From: Saccharothrix australiensis
GTDB taxonomy: Bacteria; Actinomycetota; Actinomycetes; Mycobacteriales; Pseudonocardiaceae
Reading direction: 5' to 3'
Length of the DNA: 64,000 nucleotides
Assembly: GCF_003634935.1 (NCBI RefSeq)
Contig: NZ_RBXO01000001.1
Span: 3,125,501 to 3,189,500, forward strand
In this document: in pieces, positions 1-7,451 of the stretch
Position numbering within the stretch: position 1 is the stretch's first letter
Layout of the letters: every line of letters starts with the position of its first letter
Notes under the pieces: model-generated
Seen by the model: only the letters and a program-made list of their open reading frames with translations
The model's database searches: none
What the model was told of the DNA's origin: nothing
Translations under genes and position numbers: made by a program

Positions 1-2
1 TC

Positions 3-677
3 CCCGAGGACCTGCCGGCCGGGCTCAAGAGCCTGCTGGCGCGCATGACCGCCCCCTCGCCGCGGGACCGACCGGCGGCCGACGCCTGCGCGTCCGCCCT
101 GACCGGCCTCGCGTCGGACGTCACCGCTCCCCGGGTGCAGGCGGCCGGCGCGGACATCCCCGCCGCCCGGCGACCGGCGGACGTGCCCGCCCCTCGGCCG
201 GCGGTCGGCGCGGACACCCCGGACCGCTCGAAGCGGCACCACTCGAGGGGGACGCTCGCCGCGTCCGCGGGTGTGCTGGTCGGCGCGCTCGCCATCACTG
301 CCGCCATGACCGCCGACCTCCGCCCGGCGGCGTCCGACCCGCCCGGCACGTCCGCCCCGCCCGCCGCGCCGCAGGCGACGGGGGACGCCCGGCCGGACGA
401 GGCGCGACCCCAGCTCGTGGGCGTCACGCGCCCGGCGGACGTGCCGCCGCCGCCCGCCGCGTCGACGACGGCGCCGCCCGCGCCCGCGGAGCCGGAGGCC
501 GGGCCGTCCGCCACCTCCGCGCCCACGACCACCCCGACCACCTCGGCCGCGACGCCGACCACCACCGCGGTCACCACCACGCCCGGCACGTCGTCGTCGG
601 CGCCACCGACCACCGCGACGTCGTCGGAGAGCAGCGCCTCGCCCGACGTGCCGACCCCGTCCGTCGACGGCGACTGA
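3..677 (+). CDS. Membrane Ser/Thr protein kinase, C-terminal part (cut by window edge)
   Basis: The frame is open from the first bases. Before the first ATG (position 45) it reads PEDLPAGLKSLLARM, followed by TAPSPRDRPAA. This is the pattern of protein-kinase subdomain XI (leucine-rich helix, then P-x-x-RP), so I read it as the end of a PknB-type catalytic domain rather than a new gene at 45. It continues into a juxtamembrane linker, one membrane helix (around GTLAASAGVLVGALAITAA) and a long Pro/Thr/Ser-rich extracellular tail with TTTPTTS runs and no folded sensor such as PASTA. The catalytic core lies outside the window. Confidence is good for kinase identity, but the ligand and targets cannot be inferred. 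Confidence 0.75.
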   Translation, partial: PEDLPAGLKSLLARMTAPSPRDRPAADACASALTGLASDVTAPRVQAAGADIPAARRPADVPAPRPAVGADTPDRSKRHHSRGTLAASAGVLVGALAITAAMTADLRPAASDPPGTSAPPAAPQATGDARPDEARPQLVGVTRPADVPPPPAASTTAPPAPAEPEAGPSATSAPTTTPTTSAATPTTTAVTTTPGTSSSAPPTTATSSESSASPDVPTPSVDGD

Positions 678-696
678 GCGCGCCTCCCACGCCGGC

Positions 697-1533
697 TCAG
701 ACGGTCGTGCGGTGCAGGACGATGTCGTCGAGCCGCGTGCGGGCGTGGACCTTGACCCGCTCGGTGGACGGGCTGGGGTCGCTCCACGCGGACACGGAGT
801 CGTGCACCGCGCCCTTCGTGCTCTCGGCGTCCACGTCGACGGCGGTGCCCGCGCTGACGCCGACCGCGATGCCGCCGGAGGCGTTCCTCAGCTCGGCCTG
901 ACCCCGCGACAGCCGGCCGATCCGGATGGGGCAGTCCGCCGCGTCGGCGTGGACGCTGCCCTCGGCGCGGCCGATGTCGAGACCACCGCTCGAGCTGGTG
1001 AACGCCACGTCGGCGAAGGCGTGCCCGATCCGGACCTCGCCGGTCGAGCCGTGGTACCGGACGATGCCCTCGACCTCGCCGATGGTCACCGCGGCCGCGC
1101 CGCCGTCGAGTTCGACGGCCCCGGCGACGTGCCCGACCTCGACCACGCCCGCCGCGAGGTGCCCCCGAAGCGTTGCGACGCGGTCGAGCCGGACCTGCCC
1201 CGACGACACCGCCAGCCGGCAGTCGCCGAGCGGGCCCTCCGCGTCCACGTCCGACCACGCGGTGTGCAGGACCAGCCGCGACGCGACCGGCAGCTCGACC
1301 GTGATGGCGACCGAGGCGGTCCGACCACCGGACTTGGTCATCTTGACCGTCAGCTCGCCGTCGGCGAAGTCGACCTTGGTGTGCTCGGCGGCCTTGAGGT
1401 CCGACTTGTCGGCCTTGTTGACGGGCTCGACCAGCACCACCGTGTCCGTCTGGTCGGTCGCGACGACCCGCACCCGCGCGCCCGCGGTGGTCAGCGTGGC
1501 CGTGATCGGCTCCGGCGTGGCGAATGCAGGCAT
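697..1533 (-). CDS. DUF4097-type beta-strand repeat protein
   Basis: The protein has 278 aa and no signal peptide. It starts at MPAFATPEPITATL, behind a good ribosome site (AAGGGGAGA). After a short N-terminal strand region (VRVVATDQTDTVVLVEP) it becomes a series of short alternating segments rich in G, V and D (SGQVRLD, GVVEVGHVAG, GEVRIGHAFADV, SGGLDIGRAEGSV, GGIAVGVSAG). This is the right-handed beta-repeat pattern of the DUF4097/adhesin-like family. Such proteins often sit beside PadR or two-component regulators in actinomycetes, but none is adjacent here. It converges on the kinase gene with only 19 bp between the two stops. The molecular function of the family is not established. Confidence 0.75.
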   Translation of the reverse strand: MPAFATPEPITATLTTAGARVRVVATDQTDTVVLVEPVNKADKSDLKAAEHTKVDFADGELTVKMTKSGGRTASVAITVELPVASRLVLHTAWSDVDAEGPLGDCRLAVSSGQVRLDRVATLRGHLAAGVVEVGHVAGAVELDGGAAAVTIGEVEGIVRYHGSTGEVRIGHAFADVAFTSSSGGLDIGRAEGSVHADAADCPIRIGRLSRGQAELRNASGGIAVGVSAGTAVDVDAESTKGAVHDSVSAWSDPSPSTERVKVHARTRLDDIVLHRTTV

Positions 1534-1814
1534 GGCGATTCTCCCCTTGGTCCCGTGCTGGTGTTCTTCGTGCTCCGCGGACGCGACCGGGAGGTCGGGC
1601 CGTCCGCGTGGCGGTTCGTTGCGACAGATGTTCAACGATCAATCTGACACACGGCTGACACGGCTCTGACACCGGTGAGGTGATCACCGGCCGACCGTCG
1701 CGGAGCGGTCCGGCCACTCACGACGGTCGGCGTCGGTACCTGGCGCAGGCAACTCCGGGGGCCGCCGCGGCGTCTTGGGGTGGTGGCGTGCGCCACCCGG
1801 AGCAGAGGGGACCG

Positions 1815-2204
1815 ATGATCATCAGCGAACGGCGGTCCGGCCCGCCCTGGAAGGCGGTCGTCGGACGACTGTGCTCGGCGGTGTCGAGCCTCGGCCTCGG
1901 CTACCTCGCCGTGGTGCCCCTGCTCCTGGTCCACTACGTGATCCACAACAGCTTGTTCGCGGCGTTGGGCTGGGTCGAGCCGGACACGAAGTTCGCCCGC
2001 GAGGGTCCGCTCTTCCAGTGGGTCGTCGCGGTGGCGCCGACGGTGGTGCTCCTCCTGGTCTTCCTCGCGGTCAACCTGGTGGTGTCACGCGTGTTCGCGG
2101 TGTCCGGGCGGTGGTACTGGACCACCGCCTGCCTACTGGCGGCCATGCCGCTCACGCTGGCCCTGATAGAACCCTCGTTCTGGACCGCCGTGCGGTGGTA
2201 CTGA
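1815..2204 (+). CDS. Small membrane protein, three predicted helices
   Basis: The protein has 129 aa. The start ATG at 1815 has an AGAGGGG ribosome site 5 bases upstream. An in-frame upstream ATG at 1680 would add 45 low-complexity residues without such a site. Hydrophobic segments appear at about residues 25-45 (LGYLAVVPLLLVHYVI), 70-92 (VVAVAPTVVLLLVFLAVNLVV) and 98-118 (WYWTTACLLAAMPLTLAL). I do not recognise a family. It is transcribed alone, away from the DUF4097 gene, and is followed directly by the 125-bp tandem repeats. Confidence 0.6.
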   Translation: MIISERRSGPPWKAVVGRLCSAVSSLGLGYLAVVPLLLVHYVIHNSLFAALGWVEPDTKFAREGPLFQWVVAVAPTVVLLLVFLAVNLVVSRVFAVSGRWYWTTACLLAAMPLTLALIEPSFWTAVRWY

Positions 2205-2220
2205 CCCGCTGTCCGCGAGG

Positions 2221-2578
2221 CCGCGTCGGTGGTTCACGGCGCGGGTTTCGCCGATCACGTTTTTCGATCGGCGGGACTCGCCCCGTGTGCCGCCGACTCA
2301 AAGGCGGCCGAGCCGCCCGACGGAGGAGGGCAAATCCAACACCGCGAGGCCGCGTCGGTGGTTCACGGCGCGGGTTGTGCCGATCATGCTTTTCGATCGG
2401 CGCAACGCGCCCCGTGTGCCGCCGACTTCCGGGCGGCCGAGCCGCCCGACGGAGGAGGGCAAATCCAACACGGCCGCGTCGGTGGTTCACGGCGCGGGTT
2501 TCGCCGATCACGTTTTTCGATCGGCGGGACTCGCCCCGTGTGCCGCCGACTTCCGGGCGGCCGAGGCACCCGACGGGA
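2221..2578. repeat. Tandem repeat of about 125 bp, 2.8 copies
   Basis: Copies begin at 2221, 2350 and 2474 (periods 129 and 124 bp), each opening with CCGCGTCGGTGGTTCACGGC. Each copy contains two potential hairpins: GCCGATC...GATCGGC around a T-rich loop (for example near 2250), and GGCGGC-CGA-GCCGCC. The last copy runs into the methyltransferase remnant at about 2578. Bases inside the hairpin arms are better conserved between copies than some of the surrounding bases, as expected if RNA structure or a terminator function is kept. Most of the unit has no clear coding content. Confidence 0.85.
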
Positions 2579-2932
2579 CCCAGTCGTAGAACCCCGGCTG
2601 CGGCATCGCCGGGTGGGCGTAGTGGGTCGTCACCAGGTCGAACCGCGCGTCCGTCCGCCAGGCGCCCAGGTCGGCCTCCACCACCGCAGGCGCTCGCCCA
2701 CGCGGCTCGCCGTCGCGCGCTCGGCGGCGCGGGCCAGCGCCTCGGCCGAGGTGTCGGCCGCCGTCACCCGCCGGCCGCGCTCGGCCAGCCAGGTCGCCTC
2801 CGCGCCCGCCCCGCACCCCGCGTCCAACGCCGTGCCCGGCGTCAGCTCGCCGACCTCCCGCGCCAGGTACGGGTTCGGCGGGTTCCCGCCCGTGGAACCG
2901 CCGGCGTCGCCCTCCCGCTCGTTCCACCGGTC
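2578..2932 (-). pseudogene. Broken class I SAM methyltransferase fragment
   Basis: On the minus strand the frame reads WNEREGDAGG...NPYLAREVGELTPGTALDAGCGAGAEATWLAERG, the usual N-terminal half of a small SAM methyltransferase with motif I DAGCGAG. After ...VGERLRW the frame is lost by one base near 2683-2690. The next frame then gives VEADLGAWRTDARFDLVTTHYAHP, the expected continuation. The 3' end is cut off at DWVPSG where the 125-bp repeats begin, and no start codon region remains. One frameshift plus truncation at both ends makes this a decayed gene. No function is expected. Confidence 0.75.
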
Positions 2933-3274
2933 CCGAGATGGTGGCAAGCGGTGGGCGATCCGGCGGATCCGGCTGCCGAACGGCGCACCGGGAGCGCCCC
3001 GCACGCGGCCGGGCAGCCTCGCGCCGATGCCCGGCCGGTGTATCGCGCGCCCGCCGAAATCCTTGCCGCACAACGCTTTTCCGGACACAACGCCCCGGCT
3101 CGTCGGATGGTCGGCGGGCTCCGGCACGAGAACCACCGGGAAACACGCTTGTGGACACCGTCCGCGATCTCCTACTGTGGTGGCGACGATGGGGGATATG
3201 CCCCGCTCGCTCGGCGTCGAGCGGCGAGCGGTGTGGTGGGCGGCGGTACCTGGCCGAGGTCGCTGGAGCTGCGT
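2933..3274. other. Gene-free stretch upstream of the secreted hydrolase
   Basis: No reading frame here has convincing family similarity or a ribosome site. The stretch probably contains the promoter of the hydrolase gene at 3275. The sequence becomes less GC-rich between about 3060 and 3190 (for example around TCCGCGATCTCCTACTGT), as expected for a promoter, but I could not settle on one -35/-10 pair. Confidence 0.4.
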
Positions 3275-4294
3275 ATGACGGGATCACGGGCGCGACGGGT
3301 CTCCCGGTTGCTCCACCTCGCCGTGGCGGCGGCGATCATGCTCGTCGCGCCACCCGTCGCGGCCGGGTCGACGACGCGCTGCGACGAGGTGGCGGTGTCG
3401 ACGGGGGACCGGCGGGTCACCGGCACGCTGTGCTCGCCGCCGAACGCGCGCACGGTCCAGGTGTTGCTGCACGGGTTCACCTACGACCGGCTCTACTGGG
3501 ACTTCCCGTACCGCCGGCCGACCTACTCCTACGCGCACGCGGCGCGGGCGAGGGGCTACGCGACGCTCGCGCTGGACGGGCTGGGCGCGGGGTCGTCGGC
3601 GCACCCGCCGAGCGCGGAGGTGACCTACCACTCCTCGGCCGAGGCGCTGCACCGCGTGGTGGGCGCGCTGCGGACGGGCCTCGGCGGCGCGCGGTTCGAC
3701 CGCGTGGTCGTGGTCGGGCACAGCTTCGGCTCGCTGGTCGGGTACCTGGAGGCAGGCGTCCACCGCGACGTGGACGCGCTCGTGGTGACCGGCTCCTCGC
3801 ACCTGCTCAACGCGGCGAACATCGCGAGCAGGCTGGCCGTGAACATGCGGCCGGCCGTGACGGACCCGGCGTTCGCGGACTCGGGGTACGACCTCGGCTA
3901 CGTCACGACGGCGGCGGGCGCGCGGCGGGAGTTCTACAACACCGCCGACGCGGAGCCGGGCGTGATCGCGGCCGACGAGCTGCACAAGGACGTCGGCTCG
4001 CTGCCCGCGCTGGTGACCGCGCTGCCGTACAACGTCGTGAACGCGTCGCTGCTGATCGACGTGCCGACCCTGACGGTCGACGGGTCGGCGGACCCGTTCG
4101 CCTGTGGACCGTTGGCGGCGGACTGCTCGTCCTCGGCCGCCCTGGCGGCGTTCGAGCGGCCGTTCTTCGGTCCGCGGGCGACGGTGGAGGCGCGCGTGGT
4201 GCCCGACGGCGGGCACAACCTCGCGCTGGAGTTCACCGCCGGTGAGACCGCCGCCGTCATCGGTGACTTCGTCGACCGCCACGTGGGCAGGTGA
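3275..4294 (+). CDS. Secreted alpha/beta hydrolase (lipase/esterase-like)
   Basis: The protein has 339 aa and starts at MTGSRARRVSRLLHLAV with a Sec-type signal peptide (hydrophobic LLHLAVAAAIMLVAPPVAA, cut near AAG-ST). The fold signs are VLLHGFTYDR (oxyanion region HGF), the nucleophile elbow GHSFGS (VVVVGHSFGSLVGYLEAG), an acid in the LTVDGSADPF segment and the catalytic His in VPDGGHNLALEF. Cysteines in FACGPLAADCSSS suggest an extracellular disulfide. It ends 10 bp before the aryl-AMP ligase at 4305 and is probably co-transcribed with it. It may be an accessory or resistance enzyme of the cluster, or simply a neighbour. Substrate unknown. Confidence 0.8.
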   Translation: MTGSRARRVSRLLHLAVAAAIMLVAPPVAAGSTTRCDEVAVSTGDRRVTGTLCSPPNARTVQVLLHGFTYDRLYWDFPYRRPTYSYAHAARARGYATLALDGLGAGSSAHPPSAEVTYHSSAEALHRVVGALRTGLGGARFDRVVVVGHSFGSLVGYLEAGVHRDVDALVVTGSSHLLNAANIASRLAVNMRPAVTDPAFADSGYDLGYVTTAAGARREFYNTADAEPGVIAADELHKDVGSLPALVTALPYNVVNASLLIDVPTLTVDGSADPFACGPLAADCSSSAALAAFERPFFGPRATVEARVVPDGGHNLALEFTAGETAAVIGDFVDRHVGR

Positions 4295-4304
4295 GGGGGG
4301 CGCG

Positions 4305-5918
4305 ATGCTGGAGGGGTGCGTCGACTGGCCGGAGGAGTTCCGCGAGCGGTACCGCGCGGCCGGGTACTGGCGGGACGAGACGCTCGGCGGTCTGCTGCGC
4401 GGGTGGGCGCGGCGGCACGGCGGGCGCACCGCCCTGGTCGCCGGCGCGACGCGGTGGGGCTACGCCGAGCTGGACCGGCGCGCGGACCGGCTGGCGGCCG
4501 GCCTCGTGGCGCTCGGCGTGGCGGCCGGTGACCGGGTGGTGGTCCACCTGCCCAACCGCGCGGAGTTCGCGGTGGTGTGCTTCGCGCTGTTCCGGGTGGG
4601 CGCGCTGCCGGTGCTGGCGCTGCCCGCCCACCGGGACGCCGAGATCGCGCACCTGTGCCGGCTGTCCGACGCCGTCGCCTACGTGGTCCCCGACGAGCTG
4701 GACGGCGTCGACTTCCGCGCGCTGGCCCGCCGGGTGCGCTCGGAGGCCCCCTCGGTGCGGCACGTGCTGGTCGCCGGGGAGGCGGCGGAGTTCGTGCCGC
4801 TGGCCGAGGTGGACGGCGAGCCGGTGGCGCTCCCCGAGCCGTCGCCCGCCGAGGTCGCGCTGCTGCTGCTGTCCGGCGGCACGACGGGCGCGCCGAAGCT
4901 GATCCCCCGTACGCACCGCGATTACGGCTACAGCCTGCGCGCGAGCGCGGAGGTGTGCGGACTGGGCCCTGGCTCGGTGTACCTGGCGGCACTGCCGGCG
5001 GCGCACGCCTTCCCGCTGGCGGCGCCCGGCGTGCTGGGCACCTGGTCGGCCGGCGGCACGGTGGTGTTCGCGACGGACCCGAGCCCCGACGGCGCGTTCC
5101 CGCTCATCGAGGCGGAGCGGGTCACGATCACCTCGCTGGTGCCGCCGCTGGCGGCGGTGTGGGCGGAAGCGGCGGAGTGGAGCGACGCCGACCTGTCGAG
5201 CCTGCGACTGCTCCAGGTCGGTGGCGCACGCCTGCCCGCGGCGTCCGCGCGCCGCGTCCCGGAGGCCCTGGGCTGCCGGCTCCAGCAGGTCTTCGGCATG
5301 GCCGAGGGGTTGGTCAACTTCACCCGCCTGGACGACCCGCCGGACGTCGTGGCGACCACGCAGGGCCGGCCGATGTGCCCGGACGACGAGGTGCGCGTCG
5401 TCGACGAGTCGGACGCGCCGTTGCCGGACGGGGCGACGGGCGAGCTCCAGGTGCGCGGACCGTGCATCCTCCGGGGCTACTACCGCGACCCGGTCGCCAA
5501 CGCGCGCTCGTTCACCGCGGACGGGTTCTTCCGCACCGGCGACCTCGTGCGCCGGCTGCCGAGCGGGCACCTCGTGGTCGAGGGCCGCCGCACCGATGTC
5601 GTCAACCGCGGCGGCGAGAAGGTGCCGGTGGAGGAGGTGGAGCACCACCTGCTCGCGCACCCGGCCGTGCGCGACGTGGTGGTCGTCGGCGTGCCGGACG
5701 CCGGTCTCGGCGAGCGCACCTGCGCCTGCGTCATCCCGCGCGCCGCCGCACCGACGTTGGCCGAGCTGCGCACGTTCCTCCAGGACCGGGGTCTGGCGGC
5801 GTTCAAGTTCCCCGATCGGCTGGAAGTGCTCGACAGCTTCCCGCGCACCGGCGTCGGCAAGGTCAGCCGCCGCGCTCTCGCCGCCCGCTTCACCGAACCC
5901 TCGGCCGCGACCGGCTGA
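4305..5918 (+). CDS. Aryl-acid AMP ligase 1 (DhbE/EntE/salicylate-AMP ligase family)
   Basis: The enzyme has 537 aa and adenylates an aryl acid (salicylate or a relative) and loads it on an aryl carrier protein. Motifs in order are LLLLSGGTTGAPKLIPRTH (A3), QVFGMAEGLVNFTRLDDPP (A5 and substrate region), GFFRTGDLVRR (A7/A8), VNRGGEKV, and the terminal catalytic lysine in TGVGKVSRRAL. The start ATG at 4305 has GAGGGGGG upstream. In the loop that is HNYPLSSPG in DhbE, this protein reads HAFPLAAPG, so the two polar positions usually tied to dihydroxybenzoate recognition are both Ala. Ligase 2 of this cluster keeps N and S there. The pair may therefore accept different acids. This alignment was made by eye. 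Confidence 0.88.
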   Translation: MLEGCVDWPEEFRERYRAAGYWRDETLGGLLRGWARRHGGRTALVAGATRWGYAELDRRADRLAAGLVALGVAAGDRVVVHLPNRAEFAVVCFALFRVGALPVLALPAHRDAEIAHLCRLSDAVAYVVPDELDGVDFRALARRVRSEAPSVRHVLVAGEAAEFVPLAEVDGEPVALPEPSPAEVALLLLSGGTTGAPKLIPRTHRDYGYSLRASAEVCGLGPGSVYLAALPAAHAFPLAAPGVLGTWSAGGTVVFATDPSPDGAFPLIEAERVTITSLVPPLAAVWAEAAEWSDADLSSLRLLQVGGARLPAASARRVPEALGCRLQQVFGMAEGLVNFTRLDDPPDVVATTQGRPMCPDDEVRVVDESDAPLPDGATGELQVRGPCILRGYYRDPVANARSFTADGFFRTGDLVRRLPSGHLVVEGRRTDVVNRGGEKVPVEEVEHHLLAHPAVRDVVVVGVPDAGLGERTCACVIPRAAAPTLAELRTFLQDRGLAAFKFPDRLEVLDSFPRTGVGKVSRRALAARFTEPSAATG

Positions 5919-5949
5919 GCCGAAAGCCCGACGGCAATTCCCCCTACCG

Positions 5950-6243
5950 CGTACGACACACTCCAACAAGGCGCGTACAAGACACTCCAACGATAAGCGT
6001 ACAAAGTACCCTAACCGTACGCGTACGAGATACTCTAAAAATACGCGTACCACACACCCCGAAGGTGCGCGTACAACACACTCCGAAGGTGTGCGTACGG
6101 CATACCCCAAAGGCGCGCGCACGGTATGCCGCGAAAGTGTGCGTACGGTGTACTTCAACGATACGCGTACAAGATACTCCGTCGATGAGCGTACGGCATA
6201 CGCAAACGATGGGCGTACGCTCGACGCTAACCATGTGCACATG
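5950..6243. repeat. Strict 24-bp tandem array, 12 units with CGTAC core
   Basis: A CGTAC (once CGCAC) core recurs exactly every 24 bases at 5950, 5974, 5998, 6022, 6046, 6070, 6094, 6118, 6142, 6166, 6190 and 6214, with a decayed copy at 6238. The core often extends to the palindrome TACGCGTA/GTACGCGTAC. The rest of each unit is degenerate (roughly AnnACnCTCCnAAnG). There is not one insertion or deletion over about 290 bp although the bases vary widely. The array starts 32 bases after the ligase 1 stop. It is open in several frames on both strands and would encode octapeptide repeats, but no start or ribosome site supports translation. Confidence 0.9.
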
Positions 6244-6459
6244 GCGGGGTCGCCATTGCCGCCCCGTCGCGTGGAGTTCGCGCCGCCCGTCCGTTCATCC
6301 GACCCGAGAAAGTTTTGTCCCGTGCGCCGGGTGCCACTTCGTCGTGATCTTTCCGTTGTCCCGACGGGGGTCGCCTAGGAAGTCGGGCGGCGTCGGATGA
6401 ATCGTTTTAGCCACCGCGTCCGTGGCCTTAATGATCAATTTTCGCGCGTTACCCACGTC

Positions 6460-6488
6460 TTGCGGACACTGTCCACTACGCGTAGCCT
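6460..6488 (+). promoter_or_regulatory. Predicted promoter with TetR operator upstream of the biosynthetic genes
   Basis: TTGCGGACA-C-TGTCCACTA (6460-6478) matches the perfect palindrome found in front of the cluster TetR gene (TTGCGGACAGTGTCCGCAA, 19742-19760) in the whole left arm and 7 of 9 right-arm positions. TTGCGG serves as -35 (6460-6465), with a 17-bp spacer and TAGCCT as -10 (6483-6488). The promoter at 19742 has the same layout (TTGCGG, 17 bp, TAAGGT). Shared operator position in both promoters strongly suggests common repression by the TetR protein encoded at 19045-19716. Confidence 0.7.
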
Positions 6489-6969
6489 TGTCAACGTTGA
6501 GGCAACATGCAGGCAACACGAGCGGGGGAAAACGGGAGCCGTGGCCGGAGCACGTGTCGGACAACGCGAGTGCCGTACCCCGGTCGTGGGCGCCGGGTCG
6601 GCGGGGCGTCGGCCGACCTATTGCTTTTCGCGCACCGGGGGGAGTCACGTCGTGGTGGTCGGCGGACCCGGACCGGACGCGTTCTCCGGCAATCCTTTCG
6701 GGTTCGGTGCCGCGGGTCCGGTCGACCGCGGCATTTCCGGGCGGCATTTCCGGCGGTCCGGTGGTAATGCGCGGCGGCCAGTCGGAGCAGGCGCCCGGTG
6801 CGCCGAAGGGCTGCTCCTCCTCCCGCCGGTGCGCGGGCGGTCGACCCGGCTCCCGCGTCGCGCCGCCAACGCCGCCGACACCACCGACACCACCGGCTCC
6901 ATTGGCTCTACCGACGCCACTGGCTCTACCGGCTGCACTGACACCCGCGGGTTTCGGTGCGGGGCTGGC

Positions 6970-7060
6970 GCGTCGCATCGCCTTCTGAGCGCGTCGCACC
7001 GCCCGCTCCTGGGCGCGTCGCACCGCCTGCTCCCACCCGCGTCGCACCGGTACGCGGGCG
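6970..7060. repeat. Imperfect GCGTCGCA repeats, four units
   Basis: GCGTCGCA occurs at 6970, 6991, 7015 and 7039 (spacings 21, 24 and 24), each followed by a C-rich tail such as CCGCCTGCTCC. The repeat lies in the untranslated region before the radical-SAM gene. No function is evident. Confidence 0.65.
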
Positions 7061-7307
7061 GGGCGTCGTCCACCGGCCGGACTGGGGTCGATCCGGTCGA
7101 CCTGGGGCTGGACCCGAGTCATCGGATCGGTGGCTCGTCGGTGGCTCGTCCGGGGAAGCGCGCGGCGCGAGCGCGGCCGACGCACCGCCGGGCGGGCCGC
7201 GCGCGGCACCGGGCGGCGCACCGCCCGGCGGACCGCCCGGCCGGCGCAGGCCCCTAGCGCCGCGCCGGATCACCGCACCCACCAACCAACCGCACACCGC
7301 GCCGCAC

Positions 7308-7420
7308 CACCACACCACTGCGTCACCGCGTCACAGGACTACTGCATCACAGCACCACCGCGTCACCGCACCACTGCGTCACAGGACCACTGCGTCACCG
7401 CACCACTGCGTCACTGCAGG
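7308..7420. repeat. 16-bp tandem array just upstream of the radical-SAM gene
   Basis: Units start at 7332, 7348, 7364, 7380 and 7396 with a strict 16-bp period and consensus CACnGnACCACTGCGT. Partial copies flank them at 7308-7331 and 7412-7420. Two units (7364 and 7396) are identical. The array ends about 30 bases before the translation start. It may shape the mRNA leader, or be a neutral replication-slippage product like other arrays in this window. Confidence 0.85.
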
Positions 7421-7451
7421 CTCCGAACACCGACAGGTCATGGGGTTTCCG

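Larger units (their letters stand above)
6244..7451. other. Long untranslated region upstream of the radical-SAM gene
   Basis: There are no convincing genes in about 1.2 kb. Apparent frames across it are low-complexity or lack ribosome sites. It holds a predicted promoter with a TetR operator (6460-6488), a Thr/Ser-codon-like ACC/GGC-rich tract (6860-6955) and two short tandem arrays (6970-7060 and 7308-7420). If transcription starts near 6495, the leader of the radical-SAM transcript would be about 950 nt. Confidence 0.55.

Noticed and set aside
45-677. Independent 210-aa gene starting at ATG 45
   Set aside because: Kinase subdomain XI residues continue upstream of this ATG to the window edge, so the gene starts outside.
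1775-3274. N-terminal extension of the secreted hydrolase through the repeats
   Set aside because: The frame is open by chance; the signal peptide at 3275 marks the true start.
5950-6243. CRISPR array
   Set aside because: The 24-bp units follow each other directly without unique spacers and the repeated part is only about 5-8 conserved bases; no cas gene nearby.
6483-6501. Second iron box at the cluster promoter
   Set aside because: TAGCCTTGTCAACGTTGAG matches the iron-box consensus poorly; only the TetR operator is supported there.
6766-6988. RiPP precursor peptide for the radical-SAM enzyme
   Set aside because: The frame has proline/alanine repeats but no start with ribosome site, no leader/core pattern, and the NRPS context explains the radical-SAM enzyme better.
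6397-7257. Plus-strand frame of 286 aa before the radical-SAM gene
   Set aside because: Low-complexity Gly/Arg/Ser/Thr text produced by the repeat tracts, no ribosome site, no family resemblance.
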